Part shown: in pieces, positions 7,030-15,275 of the stretch
Layout of the letters: each line of letters starts with the position of its first letter
How positions within the stretch are numbered: the stretch's first letter is position 1
Assembly (NCBI RefSeq): GCF_015351235.1
Contig: NZ_JADKSJ010000001.1
Coordinates: 186,001 to 250,000, forward strand
DNA: 64,000 nt
Direction: 5' to 3'
From: Plantibacter sp. VKM Ac-2880
GTDB taxonomy: Bacteria; Actinomycetota; Actinomycetes; Actinomycetales; Microbacteriaceae
The notes under the pieces: model-generated
Database searches by the model: none
What the model saw: the letters and a program-made list of their open reading frames with translations, nothing else
Told to the model about the DNA's origin: nothing
Position numbers and translations under genes: made by a program

Positions 7030-8954
7030 CTGTGGCTCAGCAGCTACCCGTCTCTCTGGCGTTCGTGCGTCGCCATCGAGCGGCGTATGTCGGGGTCGCC
7101 ATCCTTCTCAGTATCGCCACGGTCGTCGCGACTGCGGAGATGGTCTTGTTCACCGGCCTTGCAAGCGGGCAGGCGGTCCGGATCGATTCGATGTCGGAGT
7201 TCGATGCCCGCGTCGTTCGGGCTGCTGTCAGCGCATCGCAGGGCATCCTGCAGGTCATGTGCTTCACCACGGTGGTGATCGCACTCGTGCTGGTCTACTT
7301 GGGCTTCCGGAACATGCTCGCCTTGCGGCGCAGAGAACTCGGCCAGCTTCGTCTCGCAGGAGCGAGTGTGTTGCGCGTTCGCGTGATGGTTACCGGTGAG
7401 GCGTTCGTCTTCGCCACGTTGGTCGTGATCCCGAGTGTCCTCATCGGTGGGCTGCTCGCCCACCCCTTCTATCTCCTGCTCCAGGCCGTGGGCGTGTTCG
7501 GGAAGACCCTGCGGGTGGATTTCGGTTTCCCGGTCCTCACTCTGGCCCTGGTCGCGGGAGGGATGATCCTCTGCTCTATGGTCGCCGCGTGGTTGAGTCT
7601 TCGCTCCAAGCAGACCAACGATGTTCTCGCCGCTCTCGAGGCGTCTGCTACGGGCACACAGGGCAAGAAGATGAGCGCGATTCGTATCGTCATCGCAGCC
7701 GCGTCCGTCGTCGGGCTCGCCGCATTCCTCATTTTCATGCCGGACACCGGGAGCGAGAACCCTGTCGCCTCAATCATCGTCCCGCTGCTGATCATCTTCC
7801 CCCTCGGCGCACTTGCACCAGTCCTCGTTCCGGTGGTCGCGCGAGCGTTGGGCTGGCTCCTCAGGCCCCTGATCGGCGGCTCGGGTGTCCTAGTCGCGCA
7901 GCGCGCCTCCCGCGACTCGCAACGGTTCGCATCCAACGTCCTCCCGCTGCTCATCCTGATGGGCGTCATGGGCGGGTTCGCCATCGGTGCAGGGCCTGAT
8001 CAGGCGACCATGCAGGATGACTATCACTCCAAGCTGGATGCTGACCTCATCGTCGAGCCGTCATCCGTCAAGGACGCCGACACCGTCACCGGCGACATCG
8101 GGAATATGCAGGGCGTGAACGCGGTGGTACGTTCCGCAGCAACTACCCGGCTCATCGAACAGGGGCGCGCGGACGGCACCTTCCTCACCGTTTTCAACTT
8201 CGTAGACCTCGACGCTTACCAGGACGTCTTCGAGACGGACGTTACAACAGGCGACTTCGACAGCGCCGGTGGCGCGGCCGTCGTCTCCACACGGGAGAGC
8301 GACAAGGTCGGAGACACCGTCACGGTCGAGGCACCGAGCGGAACCACGGCCACCCTCACCGTCGCCGCCGTCATCACCTCCCGGATCTACACCGGACTCC
8401 TCGTCGACTGGGAGATGCTGCAGACCCTGGACCCGGAGGTGTGGGACATCCGTGTGTTCGTGAGTGCGGACTCCGCCGCCGTCTCCGACATCACCGCGCG
8501 CGTCGACGACCTCGCCCCGACGATGACGAAAGACGAGTTCATCCAGACGCGTGTCGAGCTTCGCCAGAGCAACGCCGCCACCGGAAACATCGCCTTGTTC
8601 GGCACCATCTATGGTCTCGCCATCGTCGCCATGATCCAAGGCCTCACCGCGTCCGTCATGAATCGCCGGGGCGAGTTCCGACTCCTGAGCCTGCTCGGGA
8701 TATCCCGCGCTCGGACGATAGGCACACTGCTCTCAGAAGCCCTCGTTCTCATCGTGTCCAGCGGTGTGCTGCTTGCCGGCGCGTTCGCCTTCATTGCATG
8801 GCGATATCTCGCGCAAGACCCGACGAAGATGGCCACCGCTGTCGGCGCCATTCCATGGGGCGACATCGCTCTCACGTTTGTGGGTATGGGTCTCCTTTTC
8901 ACCGCCACAGTTTTCATCGCCGCCGTGGTCGCGACCAGGAACACCCAGCGATGA
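7026..8954 (+). CDS. FtsX-like ABC permease (BceB-like), probable lanthipeptide immunity
   Basis: A 642-residue permease with about ten hydrophobic segments. Seven lie in residues 17-325. A large extracytoplasmic part of about 190 residues (roughly 325-515) follows, and three more segments lie in 520-642. This layout matches BceB-type permeases, where the large outer domain between helices 7 and 8 recognises a peptide antibiotic. Two FtsX-type regions are seen (about 75-190 and 525-640, the latter with MNRRGEFRLLSLLGISRART). It is translationally coupled to the ATPase before it and to the exporter after it. Role in self-protection is inferred from context; export of another substrate is possible. 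Confidence 0.85.
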   Translation: MTVAQQLPVSLAFVRRHRAAYVGVAILLSIATVVATAEMVLFTGLASGQAVRIDSMSEFDARVVRAAVSASQGILQVMCFTTVVIALVLVYLGFRNMLALRRRELGQLRLAGASVLRVRVMVTGEAFVFATLVVIPSVLIGGLLAHPFYLLLQAVGVFGKTLRVDFGFPVLTLALVAGGMILCSMVAAWLSLRSKQTNDVLAALEASATGTQGKKMSAIRIVIAAASVVGLAAFLIFMPDTGSENPVASIIVPLLIIFPLGALAPVLVPVVARALGWLLRPLIGGSGVLVAQRASRDSQRFASNVLPLLILMGVMGGFAIGAGPDQATMQDDYHSKLDADLIVEPSSVKDADTVTGDIGNMQGVNAVVRSAATTRLIEQGRADGTFLTVFNFVDLDAYQDVFETDVTTGDFDSAGGAAVVSTRESDKVGDTVTVEAPSGTTATLTVAAVITSRIYTGLLVDWEMLQTLDPEVWDIRVFVSADSAAVSDITARVDDLAPTMTKDEFIQTRVELRQSNAATGNIALFGTIYGLAIVAMIQGLTASVMNRRGEFRLLSLLGISRARTIGTLLSEALVLIVSSGVLLAGAFAFIAWRYLAQDPTKMATAVGAIPWGDIALTFVGMGLLFTATVFIAAVVATRNTQR

Positions 8955-10681
8955 TCCGAAGCAACACCCTCCGAGACTTCATCCGACGCCATCGTTGGCG
9001 ACTCGGAGGACTGGTGGCGCTGTCCCTCGTGGGGGCGGGGCTGGGGCTTGCCCAACCGTTGCTGCTGCAACAGATGTTCGATGCCTTGACTTCCGGGTCA
9101 GTGCCGCTTCCTGCGGTGCTGATCCTGACTACGGTGGTTGTCGCTCAGGCGCTACTCGCCGGGGTGGAGTCGTATGCTCTTGCTCGCACCGCACACGACC
9201 TCATCCTCGAACTGCGGACACGCGTGTCGGCACGCATCGTGTCGTTGCCAATGAGTCGCGTGCAACGGGTGCCACAGGGTGAGTTCCTCTCTCGAATGAT
9301 CTCCGACACCGCCGCCTCATCATCCGTTCTGACGACGGGTGTATTCAAACTCCTCGCTGCGGTCGTCACCTTCGCGGTCGCGGCCGTCCTCATGGCCACC
9401 ATCGACCCGATTCTGTTCGCTCTGTCGTTGGTGATCACCGTTGTTGCTACGGTGCTGTCCACCGTCATGGGGCGACTGGTGCGCTCAGCGTCCGGGAGAA
9501 CTCAGGCGGCGACCGCGACGCTCGCAGGCAGCTTCGAACGCACGCTGACTGCGCTGCCGCTGATCCGAGCCTACGGAGTGGGCGGACAGCAGCTTGCCCT
9601 CATCGCAGCCGACGCTAGTGACGTCAGGACGAACGCAATCAAGGTGGCGCGGTTGGGTGCATACATGCAACCAGTCATGACCCTCGCCACCCAAGCACTC
9701 CTCATCGTCACGCTTGCTCTCGGTGGCGTCCGAGTCGCTGAGGGCAGCCTGTCACTCGGAGGGCTGATCGCGTTCATGATGTACCTCATGATGATGGTCG
9801 GACCGGTCTCTCAGGTCGGTTCGACGTTCGTGAGCATTCAGACGGGACTTGCGGCGATAGACCGCGTCGATGAAATTGTCTCCGCGCCGCAAGAGAGCGA
9901 TCTCCTGTCGGATGGCACTCACGCCGACTTGGGGTGCGCGGATGAGGTGCTCGTCGAACTCGAGAGCGTTACTTTCGAGTATCCGCAAGCGTCGGCCGGG
10001 TCGGCGACTCGCATCGGGCCGCTCGATGTCACGATCCGTGACGGTGAGCACGTCGCTCTCGTGGGCCCGTCCGGGTCTGGGAAGTCCACCGTGTTCGCTC
10101 TTCTCGAGAGGTTCTACGAACCCAGCAGTGGCACCATACGGATGCGTGGAGTGCCGGCTCACGACGGCCCGCTCGGTGATTACCGAGCTCGTATGGCGTG
10201 GGTGCCGCAGAACTCGCCGCCGGTGGGGGGAACCGTTCGAGACAATCTCGACATCGAGCACCGCGGCCTTCCGGACAGTGCGCTCTTGCAGACGTTGGCG
10301 GACGTGGGGCTGTTCGCCAGCATAGGCGGGGACGTCCTCGACCGACCTGTCGCAGTGTCAGGTAGCAACCTCTCAGGAGGTGAGCGGCAGCGGCTGGGTG
10401 TTGCCCGAGCGTTGCTCTCTGACCGAGAGATGCTGCTCCTTGACGAACCGACATCGAGCCTTGACGCCATCTCCGCCGAGGGACTGTCGTCGCTGCTGCG
10501 GGAGCGTGCGCAGTCGAAGACCATCGTTATGGCCTCCCACCGTCTGGCGGAGGTACGCGACTTCGACAAGATCATCGTGATGGAGCACGGACGCGTCGTG
10601 GACGTCGGTGCGCACGACGAGCTCCTCGACAGATGCGAGCTCTACCGGACGCTGTGCGCGCAGCAACACGTTCCTGCGTGA
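8951..10681 (+). CDS. ABC exporter half-transporter (membrane plus ATPase domains), probable lanthipeptide export
   Basis: A 576-residue type-1 ABC exporter starting at ATG 8951 (4-base overlap with the permease). Six membrane helices lie in residues 15 to about 300. The ATPase domain follows: Walker A GPSGSGKST (about 372-380), signature LSGGERQRLGVARALL and Walker B MLLLDEPTSSLD, then the H-loop MASHRLAE. No N-terminal C39 peptidase domain is present, so leader removal must be done elsewhere, as is usual for class III clusters. It is the last gene of the lan operon and the natural candidate to export the modified peptide. Close relatives include multidrug exporters. Confidence 0.85.
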   Translation: MIRSNTLRDFIRRHRWRLGGLVALSLVGAGLGLAQPLLLQQMFDALTSGSVPLPAVLILTTVVVAQALLAGVESYALARTAHDLILELRTRVSARIVSLPMSRVQRVPQGEFLSRMISDTAASSSVLTTGVFKLLAAVVTFAVAAVLMATIDPILFALSLVITVVATVLSTVMGRLVRSASGRTQAATATLAGSFERTLTALPLIRAYGVGGQQLALIAADASDVRTNAIKVARLGAYMQPVMTLATQALLIVTLALGGVRVAEGSLSLGGLIAFMMYLMMMVGPVSQVGSTFVSIQTGLAAIDRVDEIVSAPQESDLLSDGTHADLGCADEVLVELESVTFEYPQASAGSATRIGPLDVTIRDGEHVALVGPSGSGKSTVFALLERFYEPSSGTIRMRGVPAHDGPLGDYRARMAWVPQNSPPVGGTVRDNLDIEHRGLPDSALLQTLADVGLFASIGGDVLDRPVAVSGSNLSGGERQRLGVARALLSDREMLLLDEPTSSLDAISAEGLSSLLRERAQSKTIVMASHRLAEVRDFDKIIVMEHGRVVDVGAHDELLDRCELYRTLCAQQHVPA

Positions 10682-10727
10682 AGGCAACGTTCATGGCAGC
10701 ATGAGCACACGACCCAGGGCATGAGCG

Positions 10728-10985
10728 TCATGACCGAGAGACGACGAGCACCCCGTGACTCTCGAGAGCGCGCACGAGGTGCTTCATTGGGCCGGACTCG
10801 AGCCCCCATTCGTTCCGCACTTGCCGCGCAGCCTCTTCTGGCGCGGTGTCATCTTCTACAGCCAGAACGTCGATGGAAGGGATGTCCACCTCGGGGAACT
10901 CGACGTGCTTCTCCACTGCCTCGGCAACATCGGCGGCGAGCAACCCGTACGAGGGGGAACTTGTCATCGACCTTCTGACCGACAA
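10728..10985 (-). pseudogene. Fragment of an ImmA/IrrE-type (XRE-associated) gene
   Basis: The 85-residue frame contains APEEAARQVRNEWGLESGPM and KHLVRALESHGVLVV. This is the stretch preceding the zinc-peptidase core in many actinobacterial XRE/ImmA-IrrE proteins. It stops right there, so the HEXXH metallopeptidase core is missing, and no HTH domain precedes it. Upstream bases to about 11025 continue open for a few codons in other frames but show nothing recognisable. It marks the right border of the island and looks like half of a defence- or element-associated gene left after recombination. Could be mistaken if the family resemblance is superficial. Confidence 0.5.
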
Positions 10986-11024
10986 TCATGTCCGAGATGA
11001 TGGTCGGCAACCAGTGGATGTGAC

Positions 11025-11056
11025 ACGAAGGCCCCCGAGGAATCGGGGGCCTTCGT
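11025..11056. terminator. Rho-independent-like terminator hairpin
   Basis: A perfect 14-bp stem, ACGAAGGCCCCCGA (11025-11038) and TCGGGGGCCTTCGT (11043-11056), with loop GGAA. It sits between the island and the 3' end of ltrA (stop at 11072), so it most likely terminates ltrA on the minus strand. The T-tract is weak. Confidence 0.75.
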
Positions 11057-11071
11057 CGTGTCCGGGGTCGC

Positions 11072-12241
11072 TCAGCGAGCAGGCTCCCGTCGCTCGCGGA
11101 CTCGTTGCACCTCGAGGACGACGACCGCGACCCCGACCGCCGTCGCCGTCCCGAGCACGGTCACGATCGGGAGTGCCGCCGACGCGAGGACGATCGCCGC
11201 AGCGACGAGGAACAGCGCGGAGGCTCCGGTGGAGATCCGCCCGCGGAGGAGTACGAACCACACCGCGACCATGAACACGGTGACCGGCACCGTGAGCGAG
11301 AACGATGCGTCGGCTGCGGTGAGATCCTCACCGGCCTCGGTCAGGAGGTCGAGCTCCACCTCGATCCCCGCCGAGACGGCGCCGGCGGCGGCGAAGACGA
11401 AGTAGTGCGCGTACCCGAAGGCGAAGCCCTGCCGTGCTGACGTCAGTCGATCCGCCTGCTCGCGACTGAAGTACATCCACCACATGCCGGCGGCGAGGAC
11501 GATCCCGGCGACGGCGAGGCCCACGAGGCCATCGATGCGGCGGTCGGCGTTGGCGGCGTCGATGATGGCGTTCGCCGAGCCGAGCAGGCTCTCACCGAGC
11601 AGGATCAAGGTGAAGAGTCCGTACCGTTCCGCGACGTGGTGGGGGTGCCACGGCGTGCGGTGGACCCGCTCGGCCCACACGGGCACCAGCACCTCGAGGA
11701 GCATCGCGGGCCAGAAGGTCCAGAACTGCCCCTCGATCGGCAGGGCCAGGCGTGCCACCCAGAGCACCTGCACCAGGCTGATGCCGATGGCGAACCGGAG
11801 GGCGACGGCCCGCTGCTCCGGGTCGGACAACGCGAGCCTGACCCACTGCGCCACCATCGCGAGGCGCATGATGACGTAGCCGACGGTGATGATCGCCCAA
11901 TGGCCTTCCGCCATGGCGTCGTGCACGCCGGCCGCGAGGACGAGGACACCCGCCATCTGCACGATGGTGGTCAGCCGGTAGAGCCAGTCGTCGGTGTCGA
12001 ACGCGGACGCGAACCAGGTGAAGTTCATCCACGCCCACCAGATGGCGAAGAAGATCATCGCGTAGGAGATGGTCGTCTCCGCGGCGTGGCCCTCGACGAT
12101 GCCGTGGTGGAGGTTCTGCGAGGCCTGCGAGACGGCGACGACGAAGACGAGGTCGAAGAGCAACTCGAGCGGACTCGCGACGCGGTGGCCCTCGCCGGGG
12201 TCGCGGCCGGACATGCGGAGGAGGCCCAGTCGGTTCAACAT
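11072..12241 (-). CDS. ltrA: Low temperature requirement protein A (LtrA) family membrane protein
   Basis: A 389-residue polytopic membrane protein, about 10-12 hydrophobic segments. The family hallmark near the N-terminus is clear: VASPLELLFDLVFVVAVSQ at residues 22-40. Further LtrA-like motifs follow: AWMNFTWFASAFDTDD, then HVAERYGLFTLILLGESLLG in the middle. LtrA was named from a Listeria mutant with poor growth in the cold; biochemical function is unknown. It begins at ATG 12241 and ends just before a strong hairpin. Its 5' end abuts a truncated ABC-2 permease on the other strand, so its own promoter may lie in borrowed DNA. Confidence 0.9.
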   Translation of the reverse strand: MLNRLGLLRMSGRDPGEGHRVASPLELLFDLVFVVAVSQASQNLHHGIVEGHAAETTISYAMIFFAIWWAWMNFTWFASAFDTDDWLYRLTTIVQMAGVLVLAAGVHDAMAEGHWAIITVGYVIMRLAMVAQWVRLALSDPEQRAVALRFAIGISLVQVLWVARLALPIEGQFWTFWPAMLLEVLVPVWAERVHRTPWHPHHVAERYGLFTLILLGESLLGSANAIIDAANADRRIDGLVGLAVAGIVLAAGMWWMYFSREQADRLTSARQGFAFGYAHYFVFAAAGAVSAGIEVELDLLTEAGEDLTAADASFSLTVPVTVFMVAVWFVLLRGRISTGASALFLVAAAIVLASAALPIVTVLGTATAVGVAVVVLEVQRVRERREPAR

Positions 12242-12258
12242 GGTCTCAGTGTGCCCCC

Positions 12259-12627
12259 TCTCCGCATGCCAAGGGCGCAGTCACGGTCCCGCTCGGCGGT
12301 GTCAAGCTGCTCGGGTTCGGATACCTGCTCGCGACCCGGCTGTCGAACCCGGATGTCGCGATGCAGTTGGCGTACCTGCTGCCGATGCTGGCGCTCGTGA
12401 CGTCGGGGGCGCTCTTCCCGCTCACGGTGCTCCCCGAGTGGGTCGCTGGGCTCTTCCGTGTCCTCCCCACGACCTGGATCGTCGGCACGCTCGACGCGAT
12501 CCTCTCGCAGACGCCGCCACCGGCACCGCTCGCGGTGATGTGGGGGCTGCTCGCGGCCTGCGCGCTCGTGGCGGGTCTCGCCGTCGGACGGCTCCACCGG
12601 TGGGGCGGGCGCGAACGCGTGGCGTGA
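12259..12627 (+). pseudogene. C-terminal fragment of an ABC-2 type permease
   Basis: The open frame from about 12259 reads SPHAKGAVTVPLGGVKLLGF, then ATRLSNPDVAMQLAYLLPML and ALVTSGALFPLTVLPEWVAG. That is the last third of an ABC-2 (drug or lipid exporter) permease, with three hydrophobic segments and a natural C-terminus. No start with a ribosome-binding site precedes it; an ATG at 12361 would give only 88 residues. The first two thirds and the ATPase partner are missing, and the frame begins within 20 bases of the ltrA start. It is a deletion or insertion scar. Confidence 0.65.
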
Positions 12628-12637
12628 TGCCGGCGGG

Positions 12638-13603
12638 TCAGGACCGACGCGGTGGCGCCGTCGACTCGCGGACGATGAGTTGCGAATCGAGACTCGCGAC
12701 CGACCGCGGGGCGGCACCGGTCATGGCTCGCACGAGGACCTCGACCGCGAGTGATCCGCAACGGTTGATCGCGAGCCGGACGGTCGTCAGCCCGGGCTGA
12801 CGGATCGAGGCCATCTCGATGTCGTCTGTCCCGATGATGCTGAGGTCCTCCGGGCACCGCTTGCCCAGGGTCCTGACGCCGGATTCGATGCCGAGGGCGA
12901 CGAGGTCGTTGTAGGCGATGACCGCGGTCGCACCGCTCGCGACGATCGTCGCCGCTGCGGCCAGACCGCCCTGGATCGATGCCGCCTGATGGCCCAGGCG
13001 GGTGAACTCGATGTCGAGGACGGCGCAGGCTGCGGCGACTGCGTCCCCACGACGCAGATCCGCCCAGGAGTGCTCGGGCCCGGCGGCGTAGGCGATGTGC
13101 CGGTGTCCCAGCGCGGCCAGGTGCTCGACCGCTTGCCGAGGGCCGCTCTCCGTGTCCATCACCACGTAGGGCAGTCCCTCGATGATTCGGTTGACCACCA
13201 CGACGGGGGTGTCGCCCACGAGTGCACGGATCTCGTCGTCCGGGAGTCGGGGGGAGCAGAGGAGCATGCCGTTGAGCTTCCGCGCCAGTTCGAGCTGCTC
13301 GTGCTCCCGGTGCAGGTCCTCGTCGGTGTCGAAGAGTACCGGTCGGTGCCGCCCCTGCCAGGCCTGGGCGTGGACGCCTTTGAGGAGCGTCGCGTACACG
13401 GGGCTCGCGACGTCGGGGACGATGACGCCGAAGGTCTTCTCGGCCGTCGCGCCGTTCGGGTTGGCATACCCGAGGTCCGCCGCCGCGCTCAGGACCCGTT
13501 CGAGCGTCGCGTCGGCGAGCCGGTCCGGTTCGCCGAAGGCCCGCGATGCGGTGGCGATGGAGACGCCGGCGTGACGGGCGACATCGGTCAGGGTGGCGGT
13601 CAC
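12638..13603 (-). CDS. LacI-family regulator of the aldonate/uronate cluster
   Basis: A 321-residue regulator. The HTH begins at residue 3 (LTDVARHAGVSIATASRAF), with hinge and periplasmic-binding-protein-like sugar domain to residue 310 (FGVIVPDVASPVYATLL; SIIGTDDIEMASIRQPGLTT). It starts at ATG 13603 and is divergent from the fructuronate reductase-like gene, with a palindromic operator between -35 and -10 of that promoter. It should repress the downstream genes until an aldonate or uronate intermediate binds. The inducer cannot be read from sequence. Confidence 0.92.
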   Translation of the reverse strand: MTATLTDVARHAGVSIATASRAFGEPDRLADATLERVLSAAADLGYANPNGATAEKTFGVIVPDVASPVYATLLKGVHAQAWQGRHRPVLFDTDEDLHREHEQLELARKLNGMLLCSPRLPDDEIRALVGDTPVVVVNRIIEGLPYVVMDTESGPRQAVEHLAALGHRHIAYAAGPEHSWADLRRGDAVAAACAVLDIEFTRLGHQAASIQGGLAAAATIVASGATAVIAYNDLVALGIESGVRTLGKRCPEDLSIIGTDDIEMASIRQPGLTTVRLAINRCGSLAVEVLVRAMTGAAPRSVASLDSQLIVRESTAPPRRS

Positions 13604-13664
13604 GGTTGATCCTTCGCGGGGTCTGGTCTACTCATGATGCGGCATGCCCGCGCCATGAAACTAC

Positions 13665-13694
13665 TTGACAAACTTTGTACAAACCAATCAGAAT
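13665..13694 (+). promoter_or_regulatory. Promoter with LacI-type operator before the uronate operon
   Basis: Consensus -35 TTGACA (13665-13670) and a plausible -10 CAGAAT (13689-13694), 18 bases apart. A perfect palindrome TTTGTACAAA (13674-13683) lies in the spacer, where a bound LacI-family protein would block RNA polymerase. The regulator gene is immediately divergent. Confidence 0.65.
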
Positions 13695-13701
13695 CGCTTT
13701 C

Positions 13702-13761
13702 ATGACGATCGATGCGGATCTCCGCCAGCCGATGCTGCAGCGCCCCGAGGCTACGCGATGA
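13702..13761 (+). CDS. 19-residue upstream ORF coupled to the fructuronate reductase-like gene
   Basis: ATG 13702 opens a 19-codon ORF (MTIDADLRQPMLQRPEATR) whose TGA overlaps the ATG of the next gene (ATGA at 13758-13761). No strong ribosome-binding site is visible before it. It may be a leader that couples translation, or it may be chance. Confidence 0.3.
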   Translation: MTIDADLRQPMLQRPEATR

Positions 13762-15275
13762 CGGGCCCGATCGGGCGACTCGGTGCCGGTTCCGCCCCGC
13801 AGGCCGGACACCCCGCACCCTCCGCCGCCGGTGTCCTGCACCTCGGCCTCGGCAACTTCCACCGGGCCCACCAGGCCGTGTACACGGCTGCAGCCCTCCG
13901 AGCCGGGGGCGACGACTGGGGCATCATCGGTGTCGCCTCGCGCTCCCGCACGGTCGTCGACGCCATGCATGCGCAGGACCTCCGCTACACCGTCGCCGAG
14001 ATCTCGCCCGGCGGGACGGCGATCACCGTGCCCGCCGTGCACACCGACGTCTTCGTCGCCGCAGCAGACCCCGAGCGGGTCGTCGCCGGTCTCGCCGACG
14101 AGCGCATCCGGGTCGTGACGCTGACCGTGACGGAGCACGGGTACAGCACCGCGCCATCGACCGGCCTGCTGGACCTCGCTGACCCGCTCATCGCCGCCGA
14201 CCTGCGCGGCGGTGCACCCCGGACCACCATCGGCCAGCTCGCCCGCGGACTGCAGCGGCGCGCATCCGGAAGCGGTGCCCCCGTGACGATCCTCAGCTGC
14301 GACAACCTCAGCGAGAACGGGGCCCGCACCGAGGCGCTCGTCCGGACCTTCCTCGGCGAACTGCCCGGCTCGGAGGGTGCGGAGGCGCTCGCCTACCTCG
14401 ACAGTGCCGTCGCCTTCCCCTCCAGCATGGTCGACCGCATCGTGCCCGCCACGACCGCCCAGCTGCGCGACCTCGTGTCCGCGCGCCTCGGCGTCCGTGA
14501 CGAAGCGCCCGTCTCCGCCGAACCGTTCACCATGTGGGCGATCGAGGACCGCTTCGCCGCCGCACGCCCCGCCTGGGAGGCCGGCGGTGCGGTGTTCACC
14601 GACGAGGTCGGAGCGTACGAGCAGATGAAGGTGCGGTTGCTGAACGGGACGCACTCACTCATCGCCTACCTCGGCGCGCTCCGCGGGGCCGCCACGATCT
14701 CGGAGGCGATCGCCATGCCCGACGTGGAATCGGCCGCGCGGTCGATCCTCCACCACGAGTACGAACCCTCGGTGCGGTTCCCAGCCGGGGTCGACGTGGA
14801 CACCTACGAGGCGCAGCTCTTCGACCGATGGGCGAACCACGCCCTCGGGCACCGCACCGCGCAGGTCGGCACCGACGGCTCGGTGAAACTCCGCCAGCGC
14901 ATTCCGGAGCCCGTCCTCCGCAGCCTCGACAGTGGCTCGACACCGCATCTGATCGCGCTCACCGTCGCGGCCTACCTGTCCTGCATCGCCCCGATGCCCG
15001 GATTCGACCCCGGTCCGCACGCGCGGGCCATGGTCGACCCGGCCCGCGAGGAACTCGCCCGGCTCGCGGAGGCCTCGACCGACGGCGCGCAGCTCGCCGA
15101 CCGGGTGATCGCCGGGCTCCACCTCTTCGGGCAGGACCTCGCCGAGCGGCCGACGTTCATCGCCCGAGTCGGCGAGCTGATCGACACCATCGCGCGACAC
15201 GGCGTCGACGCGGCGATCCACGACAGCGTCGCCGCCACGGTCCGACCGACCACCACGACAGGAGCCCACCGATGA
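13758..15275 (+). CDS. uxuB: Mannitol dehydrogenase-family oxidoreductase, probable D-fructuronate/mannonate reductase
   Basis: A 505-residue long-chain polyol dehydrogenase. The N-terminal NAD-binding motif is GVLHLGLGNFHRAHQAVYT. ILSCDNLSENG and VDRIVPATT lie mid-protein, and the C-terminal domain has KVRLLNGTHSLIAYLG, with the catalytic Lys and His in the family pattern (K...N..H). Members reduce fructuronate to mannonate, tagaturonate to altronate or fructose to mannitol. The companion mannonate dehydratase makes fructuronate/mannonate the best choice, with D-mannonate passed on to 2-keto-3-deoxygluconate. Start at ATG 13758 because the frame before it (from 13665) begins inside the promoter. 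It overlaps the next gene by 4 bases. Confidence 0.8.
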   Translation: MTGPIGRLGAGSAPQAGHPAPSAAGVLHLGLGNFHRAHQAVYTAAALRAGGDDWGIIGVASRSRTVVDAMHAQDLRYTVAEISPGGTAITVPAVHTDVFVAAADPERVVAGLADERIRVVTLTVTEHGYSTAPSTGLLDLADPLIAADLRGGAPRTTIGQLARGLQRRASGSGAPVTILSCDNLSENGARTEALVRTFLGELPGSEGAEALAYLDSAVAFPSSMVDRIVPATTAQLRDLVSARLGVRDEAPVSAEPFTMWAIEDRFAAARPAWEAGGAVFTDEVGAYEQMKVRLLNGTHSLIAYLGALRGAATISEAIAMPDVESAARSILHHEYEPSVRFPAGVDVDTYEAQLFDRWANHALGHRTAQVGTDGSVKLRQRIPEPVLRSLDSGSTPHLIALTVAAYLSCIAPMPGFDPGPHARAMVDPAREELARLAEASTDGAQLADRVIAGLHLFGQDLAERPTFIARVGELIDTIARHGVDAAIHDSVAATVRPTTTTGAHR

